From NCBI RefSeq assembly GCF_000231385.2, contig NC_018515.1:762501-826500 (forward strand): 64,000 nt of DNA, written 5' to 3'. Of the stretch, positions 52,340 to 60,775 are shown piece after piece. Positions within the stretch are counted from its first letter, which is position 1. Every line of letters begins with the position of its first letter. The position numbers and the translations under genes were made by a program. Below the pieces are notes generated by a model. The model searched no databases, was not told where the DNA came from, and saw nothing but the letters and a program-made list of their open reading frames with translations. Source of the DNA: Desulfosporosinus meridiei DSM 13257 (lineage in GTDB: Bacteria; Bacillota; Desulfitobacteriia; Desulfitobacteriales; Desulfitobacteriaceae).

Positions 52340-52771
52340 TTGGATTTGAAGGATTTTCCTGTCCAAGTAAAAATACCGATAGCTTGGGGGGAAATGGATT
52401 CTTACGGGCATGTTAATAACATTTATTATTTGAGGTACTTTGAAAGCTCACGTATTCAATATTTTCAAGAGATCGGAATGAATGAGCTGAAATCACAGAC
52501 GGGAATCGGTCCGATCTTGGCCCAAACGACGTGTAAATATCTCAAGCCGTTGAGCTACCCAGATCTAATAACTGTGGGGGCTAAGGTTAAGTCAATAGGT
52601 AAATCGAGTTTTGTTATGGAGTATGTAATTGTTAGTGATAAAATGGGAGTAGTAGTGGCCGCAGGAGAAGGCGTTATTGTCATTTACGATTATAATGCTT
52701 CAGTAAAAGCGGATATTCCTATGGAGATTAAAGAATCTATTGCAAGAATAGAAAAGATGAATTTGAACTGA
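52340..52771 (+). CDS. Acyl-CoA thioesterase, 4HBT hot-dog family
   Basis: 143-residue single hot-dog protein. IAWGEMDSYGHVNNIYYLRYFE carries the 4HBT motif (Asp-x-x-x-His-Val-Asn-Asn, shown as MDSYGHVNN) with the catalytic Asp. It hydrolyses acyl-CoA or related thioesters, physiological substrate unknown. GGAGGTGG (52327-52334) fixes TTG 52340; the longer frame from 52295 has no ribosome site. It follows the MFS gene by about 120 bases and is closed by a long hairpin. Confidence 0.85.
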   Translation: MDLKDFPVQVKIPIAWGEMDSYGHVNNIYYLRYFESSRIQYFQEIGMNELKSQTGIGPILAQTTCKYLKPLSYPDLITVGAKVKSIGKSSFVMEYVIVSDKMGVVVAAGEGVIVIYDYNASVKADIPMEIKESIARIEKMNLN

Positions 52772-52778
52772 TAATACC

Positions 52779-52845
52779 TAACAAATAAGACTCGCAGAAT
52801 ATGCCTAATACTAGCCCATATTCTGCGAGTCTTATTTGTTAATTA
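52779..52845 (+). terminator. Very long hairpin after the thioesterase gene
   Basis: Perfect 25-bp stem: 52779-52803 pairs with 52817-52841, 13-base loop. The right arm ends CTTATTTGTTA, a moderate T-rich tail. It probably terminates transcription but is much longer than needed. Confidence 0.6.
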
Positions 52846-53013
52846 GAGAAAGTCTTGTGGCATTACGTGGAAGGGCTATGTAAATATGGTTCATCAGGAA
52901 GGTTATGAAGTATACCTTGGTCAACAGTTACATTGATAGTTAAACGAGGTATAATGGATAAAGACAGTTAGGATTTAGATGTCAAGTAGTTTACTAGATC
53001 TGGAGGCTTTACA

Positions 53014-53979
53014 ATGGTAAATGAAGTTTACCCCAACATATTTTTGAACGAAATACCTCTCCCTAAAAACCCTTTGAAATCAATTAATAGTTATATCGTA
53101 AAATCGGAAAGCAGAAATTTAGTCATTGACACAGGTTTCAATACACCAGAGTGCCAGAATGAGTTGATGAGAGGGCTAGAGGAACTAAACCTTGACTTAA
53201 AGAAGACAGAGCTGCTCATAACTCATATGCATACAGATCATTCAGGTTTGGCACATGTTCTTAAAGGGCTGGGAGTGCCAACGGTGTATTTTAGTAAAAT
53301 CGATGGAGAAATCTCCAATCAAACATCCCAGAGGGATAGTTTTTTTAAATCACTCAATCGACTTCTAGGATTTGAAGGGGAAAATCCCATAAAATTTGGC
53401 AAGGAGTTCGGAACTAAAAGGACTGAGCCTCTTGAATACAACCCGTTAAACGAAGGGAATCAACTGATTATTGGAGATTATTGTTTGGAAGTCGTAGAAA
53501 TACCGGGGCATACGCCTGGACACATTGGCTTATATGAGAAAAAGCATAAGCTGTTTTTCGGTGGGGATCATATACTTGATGAAATAACTCCAAATATAAC
53601 CTTTTGGGGATTCGAGCAAGATATTTTAGGGACTTATTTCAAGAGTCTTGAAAAAGTACATGAGTATGAAATTGCTTATCTATTCACCGCTCATAGAAAG
53701 ATCATTAGTGATCACAGAAGAAGAATAAGTGAGCTTTTGCTTCATCACGAAGAACGTCTCAAGGAGATTGGGGCTATATTAAGAGATGGCCGGAAGACAC
53801 CTGTTGAAATGGCAGCATCTATGCACTGGGATTTAAGTCATAAGAAATGGGCGGACTTTCCTTCTTCTCAAAAGTGGTTTGCTTCCGGAGAGGCTTTATC
53901 ACATTTAGAGCATTTAGTACATACTGGGGTTGTAGAAAGGTCAATAGAGGGAGAAGTCCTGCTTTATGGGCTTAAATAA
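53014..53979 (+). CDS. Metallo-beta-lactamase fold hydrolase
   Basis: 321 residues. MBL motif ITHMHTDHSGLA (HxHxDH) near residue 70, then His in EIPGHTPGHIGLY, Asp in FFGGDHILDEI and a late His in TAHRK complete the metal site. A C-terminal helical region (about 225-321, with HHEERLKEIG) resembles the winged-helix tail of glyoxalase II-like MBL proteins. TGGAGG precedes ATG 53014. It is 15 bases before the oxidase genes and likely cotranscribed with them; its reaction there is unknown. Confidence 0.88.
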   Translation: MVNEVYPNIFLNEIPLPKNPLKSINSYIVKSESRNLVIDTGFNTPECQNELMRGLEELNLDLKKTELLITHMHTDHSGLAHVLKGLGVPTVYFSKIDGEISNQTSQRDSFFKSLNRLLGFEGENPIKFGKEFGTKRTEPLEYNPLNEGNQLIIGDYCLEVVEIPGHTPGHIGLYEKKHKLFFGGDHILDEITPNITFWGFEQDILGTYFKSLEKVHEYEIAYLFTAHRKIISDHRRRISELLLHHEERLKEIGAILRDGRKTPVEMAASMHWDLSHKKWADFPSSQKWFASGEALSHLEHLVHTGVVERSIEGEVLLYGLK

Positions 53980-53994
53980 AGGAGGCATTTTAGT

Positions 53995-55386
53995 TTGAGA
54001 CCGGAGACTATTCAGAGACTAAGTGAAATTGTGGGGAAAGATAATATATACACTGCTCTAGAAGATCTATACTGTTATACCTATGATGCTTCATTTGTGA
54101 AGGCAGATCTTAATACAGACTTGGCTGGAGTAGCTGTTTATCCGGGAAGCACTGAAGAAATAGCCCGGATTATTAAGATTGCCAATCAGGAAAAGATTCC
54201 GATTGTACCACGAGGTGCAGGAACAAACGTCAGTGGAGGATCCGTTTCTTTAGGAGATTGCATAATCTTGGTTCTTAAGAGAATGAACAAGATATTGGAA
54301 ATTGATCGCAAAAATTTAATTGCGGTAGTTGAACCGGGTGTAATTACCGCTCAATTACAGGGTGAAGCTGAGAAAATGGGACTTTTTTATCCACCTGACC
54401 CGGCCAGTCAAGCTTTCTCAACCATGGGGGGTAATGTAGCGGAATGTGCAGGAGGGCCGCGTGGTGTGAAGTATGGAGTAACTAGAGACTATGTTATTGG
54501 TCTAGAGGTAGTGCTTCCCTCGGGAGAAGTTATTAACACTGGCGGAAGAACCATGAAAAATGTAACCGGATATGATATGACGAAATTATTCATAGGTTCA
54601 GAAGGAACCTTATGTGTAATAACAAAAATTATTGTTAAACTCATTCCTTTACCGGAAGCCAAGAACACTATGATGGCAGTTTTTCCTGAGATTGCCCAAG
54701 CCTGTGAGACGGTCTCTGAAATCATTGCTGCAGGGTTAATTCCTTGTTCCTTGGAATTGTTGGACAACATCTACATCAAGAATATCGAGGAGTATGCGAA
54801 GGTCGGGCTGCCTATAGATGCCGGTGCAGTCCTCTTAATAGAAGTAGATGGAGATTCAGAAATATTAGGGAAGCAAATTAGAAAAATAGAGCAAATCTGC
54901 AAAGGACTAGGAGCAGTTCAAATACGTATAGCAAGCACACAAATGGAAGCTGAGGAATTATGGCGGGCTCGGCGCTCCGCCTTCGCTGCTGTATCCAGGC
55001 TTAGACCTACCATCATTGGAGAAGATGCTACAGTCCCCAGAAGCAGTATTCCTGCCGCTGTGAACCGTATTCAAGCAATCGCCGCTAAATATGACCTTAT
55101 AATTGCAATCCTGGGACATGCTGGAGATGGAAACTTGCATGCCACAATCCTAACTGATGAGACAAATGTTGAGGAGATGGCAAGGGTCGAAAAGGCGATT
55201 AATGAGATCTTTATTGTCACCGTAGAATTGGGAGGATCCTTAAGTGGTGAGCATGGTATTGGCCGGGCAAAATCTAAATTTATAACTATACAAACTGGGG
55301 AAGCAGGACTAGCGGTGCAACGTCAAATTAAACAGGCCCTTGATCCACATAATCTTTTGAACCCAGGTGTAATGTTTGGAGCGTGA
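53995..55386 (+). CDS. glcD: FAD-linked oxidase, GlcD-like (D-lactate or glycolate dehydrogenase)
   Basis: 463 residues with a PCMH-type FAD-binding domain (about 35-215: VPRGAGTNVSGGSVSLGD, GNVAECAGGPRGVKYGVTRD, NVTGYDMTKLFIGSEGTL in part) and a C-terminal FAD-oxidase domain with GHAGDGNLHATI and SGEHGIGRAK. It oxidises a 2-hydroxyacid, passing electrons to the Fe-S partner encoded next. TTG 53995 lies 9 bases after AAAGGAGG. Lactate versus glycolate cannot be told; LarA and LctP nearby favour D-lactate. Confidence 0.9.
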   Translation: MRPETIQRLSEIVGKDNIYTALEDLYCYTYDASFVKADLNTDLAGVAVYPGSTEEIARIIKIANQEKIPIVPRGAGTNVSGGSVSLGDCIILVLKRMNKILEIDRKNLIAVVEPGVITAQLQGEAEKMGLFYPPDPASQAFSTMGGNVAECAGGPRGVKYGVTRDYVIGLEVVLPSGEVINTGGRTMKNVTGYDMTKLFIGSEGTLCVITKIIVKLIPLPEAKNTMMAVFPEIAQACETVSEIIAAGLIPCSLELLDNIYIKNIEEYAKVGLPIDAGAVLLIEVDGDSEILGKQIRKIEQICKGLGAVQIRIASTQMEAEELWRARRSAFAAVSRLRPTIIGEDATVPRSSIPAAVNRIQAIAAKYDLIIAILGHAGDGNLHATILTDETNVEEMARVEKAINEIFIVTVELGGSLSGEHGIGRAKSKFITIQTGEAGLAVQRQIKQALDPHNLLNPGVMFGA

Positions 55387-55390
55387 TAGA

Positions 55391-56659
55391 ATGAACCGTT
55401 CATTAGAATCTTGGCAGAATGAAGCTATCCGGTGCATTCGGTGCGGTGCTTGCCAAAATGTTTGCCCTGTTTTTAAGGAGTTACAGGTGGAATCTACGGT
55501 TGCCAGAGGACGAGTTAAGCTTATACGGGGAGTTATTAATAAAGACTTAGATCTATCTGAAGGTTTAATTGATAAAATGTCTTTATGCCTAATGTGCAAG
55601 GCCTGTGTGGCAAACTGTCCTAGTGGGGTGAAAGTGGACAAGCTTGTAGAGGCAGCTCGCAAAGAAATTACCGAAAAGAAAGGACTCTCTCCCCTTAAGA
55701 ATCTAGTCTTTCGCTTAGTATTAAAAAACCGGTGGTTATTCGATATGGGAATGCGAACGGGTAGATTTTTTCAAGGCCTTGTTTTTCGAAAAGGGCCTGA
55801 AGGGCAAGGAATGTTGCCCAGAATGTCCCTGGGACTAGATAAGAGGAGACTTCTTTCTCCTCTGGCTCAGAGAACTTTTAAAAGTTTGTATCCAGAAGTT
55901 GTGAATGTCCCTGAAGCAAAAATGAAGGTGGCCTTTTTTACCGGATGCATGATTAACTATATTTACCCAGATACTGGCCGTGCAGTAATCAATGTCCTTA
56001 AAAGAAATGGAGTAGAAGTCAGAATTCCGTCCCTTCAAAACTGCTGCGGTACTCCTGTTCGCATTAATGGGGACTATGAAACTGCAAAAACAATGGCTAA
56101 GGCCAATATCGATGTTCTTCTGAAAGAAAACTATGACTCGGTAGTCGTGGCCTGTGGAACATGTGGTTTAAGCTTAAAGGAAGAGTATGCTGAATTATTG
56201 CAAGATGATCCGATTTATATAGAAAAGGCCAAGAAACTTGGCTCTATGGTCAAGGATTTTACAGAATTAGTAGTAGCTCTAGAGGGATTCCAAGATAAAA
56301 TGGGACATTTACCGTTAAAGGTGACTTACCATGATCCATGTCACCTTGCTCGAGGGCTAAGAGTAAAAGCTCAACCTAGGAAAATTATTAGAAGTATCCC
56401 AGGAGTGGTTTTTCAGGAAATGGACAAAGCGGATACCTGCTGCGGAAGTGGGGGGTCCTTTAGCTTATATCACTACGAACTTTCGACTAAAATCAATGAC
56501 CATAAAGTCAACACAATCAAACAGACAGGGGCAGAATTATTAGTAACGGGGTGTTCTGCCTGTCGGATGCATATCGCTGACGGTCTTAACCGACAGGGGA
56601 TTTCGGTACAAGTGATGCATACGGCACAACTAATCGAGATGGCTTATGAATCTAAGTAG
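55391..56659 (+). CDS. glcF: Fe-S oxidoreductase subunit, GlcF/LldE-like
   Basis: 422 residues. Two N-terminal [4Fe-4S] motifs, CIRCGACQNVCPVF and CLMCKACVANCPSG, are followed by two CCG domains (QNCCGTPVRINGDYETA and ADTCCGSGGSFSLY). It would accept electrons from the GlcD-like subunit. ATG 55391 lies 4 bases after that gene, with GGAG upstream; TTG 55376 overlapping it is less likely. It is the second oxidase subunit; no third FAD subunit (GlcE) is present, consistent with the two-subunit form found in many anaerobes. Confidence 0.9.
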   Translation: MNRSLESWQNEAIRCIRCGACQNVCPVFKELQVESTVARGRVKLIRGVINKDLDLSEGLIDKMSLCLMCKACVANCPSGVKVDKLVEAARKEITEKKGLSPLKNLVFRLVLKNRWLFDMGMRTGRFFQGLVFRKGPEGQGMLPRMSLGLDKRRLLSPLAQRTFKSLYPEVVNVPEAKMKVAFFTGCMINYIYPDTGRAVINVLKRNGVEVRIPSLQNCCGTPVRINGDYETAKTMAKANIDVLLKENYDSVVVACGTCGLSLKEEYAELLQDDPIYIEKAKKLGSMVKDFTELVVALEGFQDKMGHLPLKVTYHDPCHLARGLRVKAQPRKIIRSIPGVVFQEMDKADTCCGSGGSFSLYHYELSTKINDHKVNTIKQTGAELLVTGCSACRMHIADGLNRQGISVQVMHTAQLIEMAYESK

Positions 56660-56700
56660 CGTAGGATAACGAAAAATTTGGGGGTATAGGGGGAAGGGCC

Positions 56701-57984
56701 TTGGGTAGTTTTAAACTTAGCTATGGAAAAGAAATACTGTCTTTTGAGTTGCCGGATTCAGTTCAGGTTCGGGAGATTGAAGCTAAAGCTAGTCAGCCAA
56801 TAGTAGATATTGAAAAAGCTGTTCGGCAGGCGTTAGCGCATCCTGTTGGCACGGCTCCACTGATTGAGGTGGTAAATCCCGGTGACAGAGTAGTAATCAT
56901 CGTTAGTGATATTACTCGGCTTTGGGTTAGGACAGATGTGCTTTTACCTATTTTGCTTGATGTGCTTAATGAGGCTGGTGTACCAGATGAGGATATTTCC
57001 ATTGTTACGGCAACAGGAGATCACCGTTTGCAAACACTGGAGGAACACACAGCTATTTGCGGGAAAAAGGTTTTAGAGCGAGTGTCAATACATGATCATG
57101 AGTGTAATGCACCTGACTTAGTTGATTTAGGAGTTTCAACGGCAGGTACTCCCATAAAAGTAAATCGACGGGTCTGGGAGGCCGACAAAGTAATTCTGAC
57201 CGGAGGAATTGCCTATCATTTGTTGGCAGGATTTGGCGGGGGACGTAAGTCAATTGCCCCCGGTGTTTGCGGCTATGAAATGATTCAAAAAAACCATTCT
57301 CTGGCACTGAAAGATGCAGGGCCATCAGGACTTAGTCCCAACATTCAGACCGGAAAAATGGAAGGAAATCCGGTTGCCGAAGACATGTTAGAAATTGCTC
57401 GCCTCGTTGGTGCAGATTTTATCCTAAATGTTGTCGTTAACGAAAAGAAAGAGTTTGTTTATATTGCGGCGGGTGAGTTACAGCAGGCACATTTAGCAGG
57501 CTGTCGTGTAACCGAAGAAATCTTTGGTATAGAAATCGAAGAAAAAGCAGATCTAGTTTTTGTTTCAAGCGGGGGATACCCGAAAGATACCCAACTTTAC
57601 CAATCTATCAAAGCCTTAGATAATGCTACCTATGCAGTTAAAGAGGGCGGAATCATTATCCTGGTGAGTGAATGCTCAGATGGGATCGGTTCTCGGCCAT
57701 TTGAGGAGTTTTTTAATCATGGTGACGTTGAGGATATGAGTGCCAGGCTTCATGCTGATTTTACAATGCCTGGTTTTGTAAGCTTGAGAACGGCAAGCAT
57801 TTGCCGAAAGACCCCGGTCATCTTAGTGAGTTCTCTGACAGATGATGTGGTGAGACGGATGAAGATGCTTCCAGCCTCTTCAATAGAAGAAGCTTGGCAA
57901 TTAGCGAGGCAAATCCTTGGGAATCAGCCTCAATTCGTTTACATAATGCCTCACGGTGGAAGTACATTTCCGATTATCTCATAG
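56701..57984 (+). CDS. larA: LarA-family nickel-pincer racemase (lactate racemase-like)
   Basis: 427 residues. Key residues of LarA are all in register: His108 (TGDHR), His173 (IAYHLLAGFGGGRKS), Lys183 (the pincer-cofactor lysine) and His199 (KNHSLAL), against His108, His174, Lys184 and His200 in Lactobacillus. DITR near residue 72 is also present. It would racemise L- and D-lactate, or a related 2-hydroxyacid. It follows the GlcD/GlcF-like genes by 41 bases, so L-lactate imported by LctP could be turned into the D form they oxidise. larB, larC and larE, needed to make the cofactor, are not in the window. The start is TTG 56701, behind GGGGAAGG. Confidence 0.88.
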   Translation: MGSFKLSYGKEILSFELPDSVQVREIEAKASQPIVDIEKAVRQALAHPVGTAPLIEVVNPGDRVVIIVSDITRLWVRTDVLLPILLDVLNEAGVPDEDISIVTATGDHRLQTLEEHTAICGKKVLERVSIHDHECNAPDLVDLGVSTAGTPIKVNRRVWEADKVILTGGIAYHLLAGFGGGRKSIAPGVCGYEMIQKNHSLALKDAGPSGLSPNIQTGKMEGNPVAEDMLEIARLVGADFILNVVVNEKKEFVYIAAGELQQAHLAGCRVTEEIFGIEIEEKADLVFVSSGGYPKDTQLYQSIKALDNATYAVKEGGIIILVSECSDGIGSRPFEEFFNHGDVEDMSARLHADFTMPGFVSLRTASICRKTPVILVSSLTDDVVRRMKMLPASSIEEAWQLARQILGNQPQFVYIMPHGGSTFPIIS

Positions 57985-58025
57985 AAAGAAATGAATGCAG
58001 GTATGAGAATATTTTTGGCGAGGTA

Positions 58026-58054
58026 TTGAATTATTGGCATATGGGTGTTATTAT
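58026..58054 (+). promoter_or_regulatory. Promoter of the second Trp-type T-box unit
   Basis: TTGAAT (58026-58031), a 17-base spacer, TATTAT (58049-58054). Confidence 0.72.
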
Positions 58055-58065
58055 CATATAAACCG

Positions 58066-58335
58066 TGGATGGGGAAGTAAAACCGCATGACCAACCTCAA
58101 AGAGAGTCGAGTAGGGTGGAAGCTTGACAGGTAACGGAGCGGGTAAATGGGCCTCAGAGGGTGGAACGAAAAAGCGCCTTGCTTTAGTAGTTACCAACGC
58201 AAAGCCAGCGTTATCGGGCTGAGGGTGTGTTGGCACTCTGCATGAGAGGATGCATGTATATTTATGCATCAATTAAGGTGGTACCGCAGATTAACGTCTG
58301 TCCTTATTTTAGGATAGGCGTTTTATTTTTTCTGT
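58066..58335 (+). promoter_or_regulatory. Second T-box riboswitch (probably tryptophan)
   Basis: It is strikingly like the leader at 39255-39520, sharing CCAACCTC/GAGGGTGG pairing around AAATGGGCC (specifier TGG at 58148-58150), the core AGGTGGTACCGCAG (58276-58289), and a terminator pairing AACGTCTGTCC (58293-58303) with GGATAGGCGTT (58312-58322), followed by a T-rich tail. The differences are mostly compensating or in loops, so both copies look functional. Confidence 0.88.
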
Positions 58336-58410
58336 TTCACCGTTTAATTCTTTAAAAAGAATTGAACATGCAGTTGCCGGAGAGTTATCTATTTTGAAGG
58401 GGGTATTTTT

Positions 58411-59418
58411 ATGCAAAGAAAATTGGCCAGAATGATGATCTCAGTGTTAATGACCATGACCTTAGTGTTATCCCTAACAGCCTGTTCACCTAGTAAAACA
58501 GAAACTCCTGACAAGTCTGCAGCTAAGAAGAATATTGGTATCGTGCAAATTGTTGAACATCCATCCCTGAATACCATTAAGGAGTCAATCGTTACCCAGT
58601 TAAGTGAAAAAGGGTTTAAAGATGGGGAAAATATTGCCATTGATTATCAAAATGCCCAAGGGGATCAGTCTACGTTAAAGACAATTGTCAGTAAATTTGT
58701 TAACAATAAGTATGATCTGATTATTGCTATTGCCACGCCCTCGGTACAGGCAGCTGTAAGTCAAACAAAGGATATTCCCCTCCTCTTTGCAGCTTGTGCA
58801 GACCCCTTAGGGTCTGGAGTAGTTACTAATCTGGAAAAGCCGGGAGGAAACGTGACTGGTACTTCAAATGCCGTTTCAGCTGAAAAGATAATGGAGCTGG
58901 CCAAGCGCATTACCCCGAATTTTAAAACAATCGGTGCTTTATATAATTCCAGTGAAACGAACTCCTTGATCGTGATTAAGGGCCTGAAAGAATATGCTAA
59001 CAAAAATAACCTAACAATTGTTGAGTCCACCGTAACCAGTTCTGCAGATGTTCAACAGGCAGCTACATCTCTAGTTGAAAAAGTTGATATCATTTTCTTG
59101 CCCATTGACAATACAGTAGCTACGGCGATGCCACTGGTAGCCCAGATAGCTAATAATGCCAAGATACCAGTTTATGTTGGAGCTGATTCATTGGTGAAAG
59201 ATGGAGGATTGGCAACATACGGCATAGATTACAGTGTCCTGGGTAAAGAGACCGCCGATATGGGCGTAGAGATATTAAATGGGAAGAATCCTGGGGAGAT
59301 ACCTGTCAGAACCATGTCAGACATGAAGATTTATCTCAATAAAGACACTGCAGCAACTATCGGAGTCAATTTCCCTGAAGATGTTGTGAAGGAAGCTGCT
59401 CAAGTATTTAGCAAATAA
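58411..59418 (+). CDS. trpX: Second TrpX-like substrate-binding lipoprotein, without permease or ATPase
   Basis: 335 residues, a paralogue of the gene at 39619; most of the mature sequence aligns without gaps (VEHPSLNTI, DYQNAQGDQ, IAIATPSVQAAV, YVGADSLVKDGGLATYGI). The lipobox is LTAC. AAGGGGG lies 8 bases before ATG 58411. A terminator follows at once and the next gene is convergent, so this binding protein has no transporter genes of its own. It probably delivers substrate to the trpYZ-like permease encoded 17 kb upstream. Confidence 0.9.
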   Translation: MQRKLARMMISVLMTMTLVLSLTACSPSKTETPDKSAAKKNIGIVQIVEHPSLNTIKESIVTQLSEKGFKDGENIAIDYQNAQGDQSTLKTIVSKFVNNKYDLIIAIATPSVQAAVSQTKDIPLLFAACADPLGSGVVTNLEKPGGNVTGTSNAVSAEKIMELAKRITPNFKTIGALYNSSETNSLIVIKGLKEYANKNNLTIVESTVTSSADVQQAATSLVEKVDIIFLPIDNTVATAMPLVAQIANNAKIPVYVGADSLVKDGGLATYGIDYSVLGKETADMGVEILNGKNPGEIPVRTMSDMKIYLNKDTAATIGVNFPEDVVKEAAQVFSK

Positions 59419-59442
59419 TATCTAAGATAGTATCAGATCAAC

Positions 59443-59490
59443 AAGATCCTTCCAGTACCTCAAAGAGGTGCAGGAAGGATCTTTACTTTC
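59443..59490 (+). terminator. Terminator after the second trpX-like gene
   Basis: AAGATCCTTCC (59443-59453) pairs with GGAAGGATCTT (59473-59483), with a nested TACCTC/GAGGTG stem, followed by TACTTTC. Confidence 0.85.
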
Positions 59491-59572
59491 TCGAAATTTT
59501 TTTAATGTTAAGCATGTGTTAACAAGTACCTTTTGTTTTCTGTTAGATTTTTAGTTTGATGAATATCGAATT

Positions 59573-60379
59573 TCAGTAGAGATTCTCTCGACGCTGCTTT
59601 AAAATCGGGATTGCCTCTCTGACTTCTTCAATTTCATTAAAATCAAGATCTGCTATGAGAGTCCCCGGTCTTTCATCCAATTTAGCAATTACTTGTCCCC
59701 ATGGATTAACAGCTATTGAATGACCATAGGCGATATAGGATGCTTGAGGATTACGGGCTGGAGATGTGCCCAGCATGAAGATCTGGTTATCGAGGGCACG
59801 GCTGCGGAATAATAATTCCCAGTGAGCCGGACCGGTAGTCAGGTTGAAGGCGGCAGGGACAATGACAAGAAGTGCCCCTTCTTTAGCCATTTTCCTAGTC
59901 AATTCCGGAAAACGAATATCATAGCAAATTTCCAGGCCGAATTTGCCCCAAGGAGTTTCAAACAGAGTCACAGAGTCTCCCGGGGAAAGAACCTCGGATT
60001 CCATAAATTTGATCCCATTTTTGACGCATACATCAAATAGATGTGCCTTGCGATGCTTGGCAATAATCTCTCCTTGGGGATTAAAGACGATGCTTGTATT
60101 ATAGAGAAGTTCGTCAACAAGTTCAGGAATTGAACCCCCAACAAGAAAAAGGCCATTGGAACGCGCTAATTTTGAGAGAGCCTTTGTTGTTTCCCCCGCG
60201 GGAATGACTTCCGCATAGTCACGGAAACAATGTATGTCATATGGACAATTAAACATTTCAGGCAAAACTGCAAGCTGGGCCCCGGCAGCAGAAGCCTCTT
60301 CAAGCATTATAGCGGCTTGTTTTAGATTGTCTTGTTTATTGGGGTTAACGGGAAGTTGACACAAAGCGATCTTTAACAC
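59573..60379 (-). CDS. Carbon-nitrogen hydrolase, omega-amidase (Nit2)-like
   Basis: 268 residues, nitrilase fold. The Glu-Lys-Cys triad lies in VLPEMFNCPYD (Glu), HRKAHLFDV (Lys) and GLEICYDIRFPEL (Cys). YDIHCFRDYAEV, FNCPYD and the DxRFPEL context match Nit2-type omega-amidases, which hydrolyse alpha-ketoglutaramate or ketosuccinamate. The start is GTG 60379 behind GGAGGCTT. The aminotransferase and hydroxyacid dehydrogenase genes that follow are also on this strand; with an amidase a transamination-salvage role is possible. Confidence 0.85.
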   Translation of the reverse strand: MLKIALCQLPVNPNKQDNLKQAAIMLEEASAAGAQLAVLPEMFNCPYDIHCFRDYAEVIPAGETTKALSKLARSNGLFLVGGSIPELVDELLYNTSIVFNPQGEIIAKHRKAHLFDVCVKNGIKFMESEVLSPGDSVTLFETPWGKFGLEICYDIRFPELTRKMAKEGALLVIVPAAFNLTTGPAHWELLFRSRALDNQIFMLGTSPARNPQASYIAYGHSIAVNPWGQVIAKLDERPGTLIADLDFNEIEEVREAIPILKQRRENLY

Positions 60380-60535
60380 TTATTTGTAAGCCTCCTTTGT
60401 CTTTGGTTCAAGACGAAGCATCTACCCATATGACGTTTATATGAGTATTATAACTCTATGACTTAAAAAAATTATAGAGAATGAAAACTTAAATTAATGC
60501 AATACTAAACATTAAAAATAAGGAGGGTTAAGACA

Positions 60536-60763
60536 ATGAAAAATGTCACTATGTTTTCTAACAATACCTGACCCTACTGTTCAGTAGCGAAGAAGTTTCT
60601 ATCGCAAAACAATATCCCCTTTGAAGAGAAGAATATTAGTAATGACGAAGCAGCTTTATTAGAGTTGCAGAAGCGGAACATCAATAGTGTCCCTACATTC
60701 TTAGTAGGGGAAGAAGTTGTTGTGGGCTTCAATAAGGACAAGATTCTCGCTCTTGTACATTAA
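60536..60763 (+). CDS. Selenocysteine-containing glutaredoxin (in-frame UGA at codon 12)
   Basis: A 75-residue glutaredoxin/NrdH-like protein if TGA 60569-60571 is read as selenocysteine: active site T-U-P-Y-C (Sec12, Cys15) in place of CPYC. MKNVTMFSNNT then U then PYCSVAKKFL, the cis-proline loop NSVPTFLV (Pro53) and the GF motif (Gly64-Phe65) are all in place, and the frame is open to TAA 60761. AAGGAGGG (60520-60527) sits 8 bases before ATG 60536. A hairpin just after the UGA (60587-60605) fits a bacterial SECIS. It acts as a dithiol/selenol reductant in the cytoplasm. It is monocistronic with its own terminator. Confidence 0.88.
60587..60605 (+). promoter_or_regulatory. Candidate bacterial SECIS element
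   Basis: GCGA-AGA pairs with TCT-(A bulge)-TCGC: 7 bp with a four-base loop AGTT, 16 to 34 bases after the UGA. A G among the first loop positions and this distance match known bacterial SECIS features. A shorter hairpin CTACT/AGTAG (60574-60586 region) lies too close to the UGA. Confidence 0.6.
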
Positions 60764-60775
60764 GTAGAATACAGA

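Larger units (their letters stand above)
57985..58410 (+). other. Intergenic region with the second Trp-type T-box
   Basis: 426 bases occupied by the promoter at 58026-58054 and the T-box leader; the 60 bases after the terminator lead into the lipoprotein gene. Confidence 0.7.

Noticed and set aside
58054-58272. 72-codon minus-strand frame upstream of the second trpX-like gene
   Set aside because: It is antisense to the T-box leader; the nucleotide sequence is constrained by RNA structure, not by coding.
60536-60571. Glutaredoxin as a pseudogene broken by a stop at codon 12
   Set aside because: The stop is TGA at the exact active-site position, the rest of the frame is intact and well formed, and a SECIS-like hairpin follows; a selenoprotein explains all this better.
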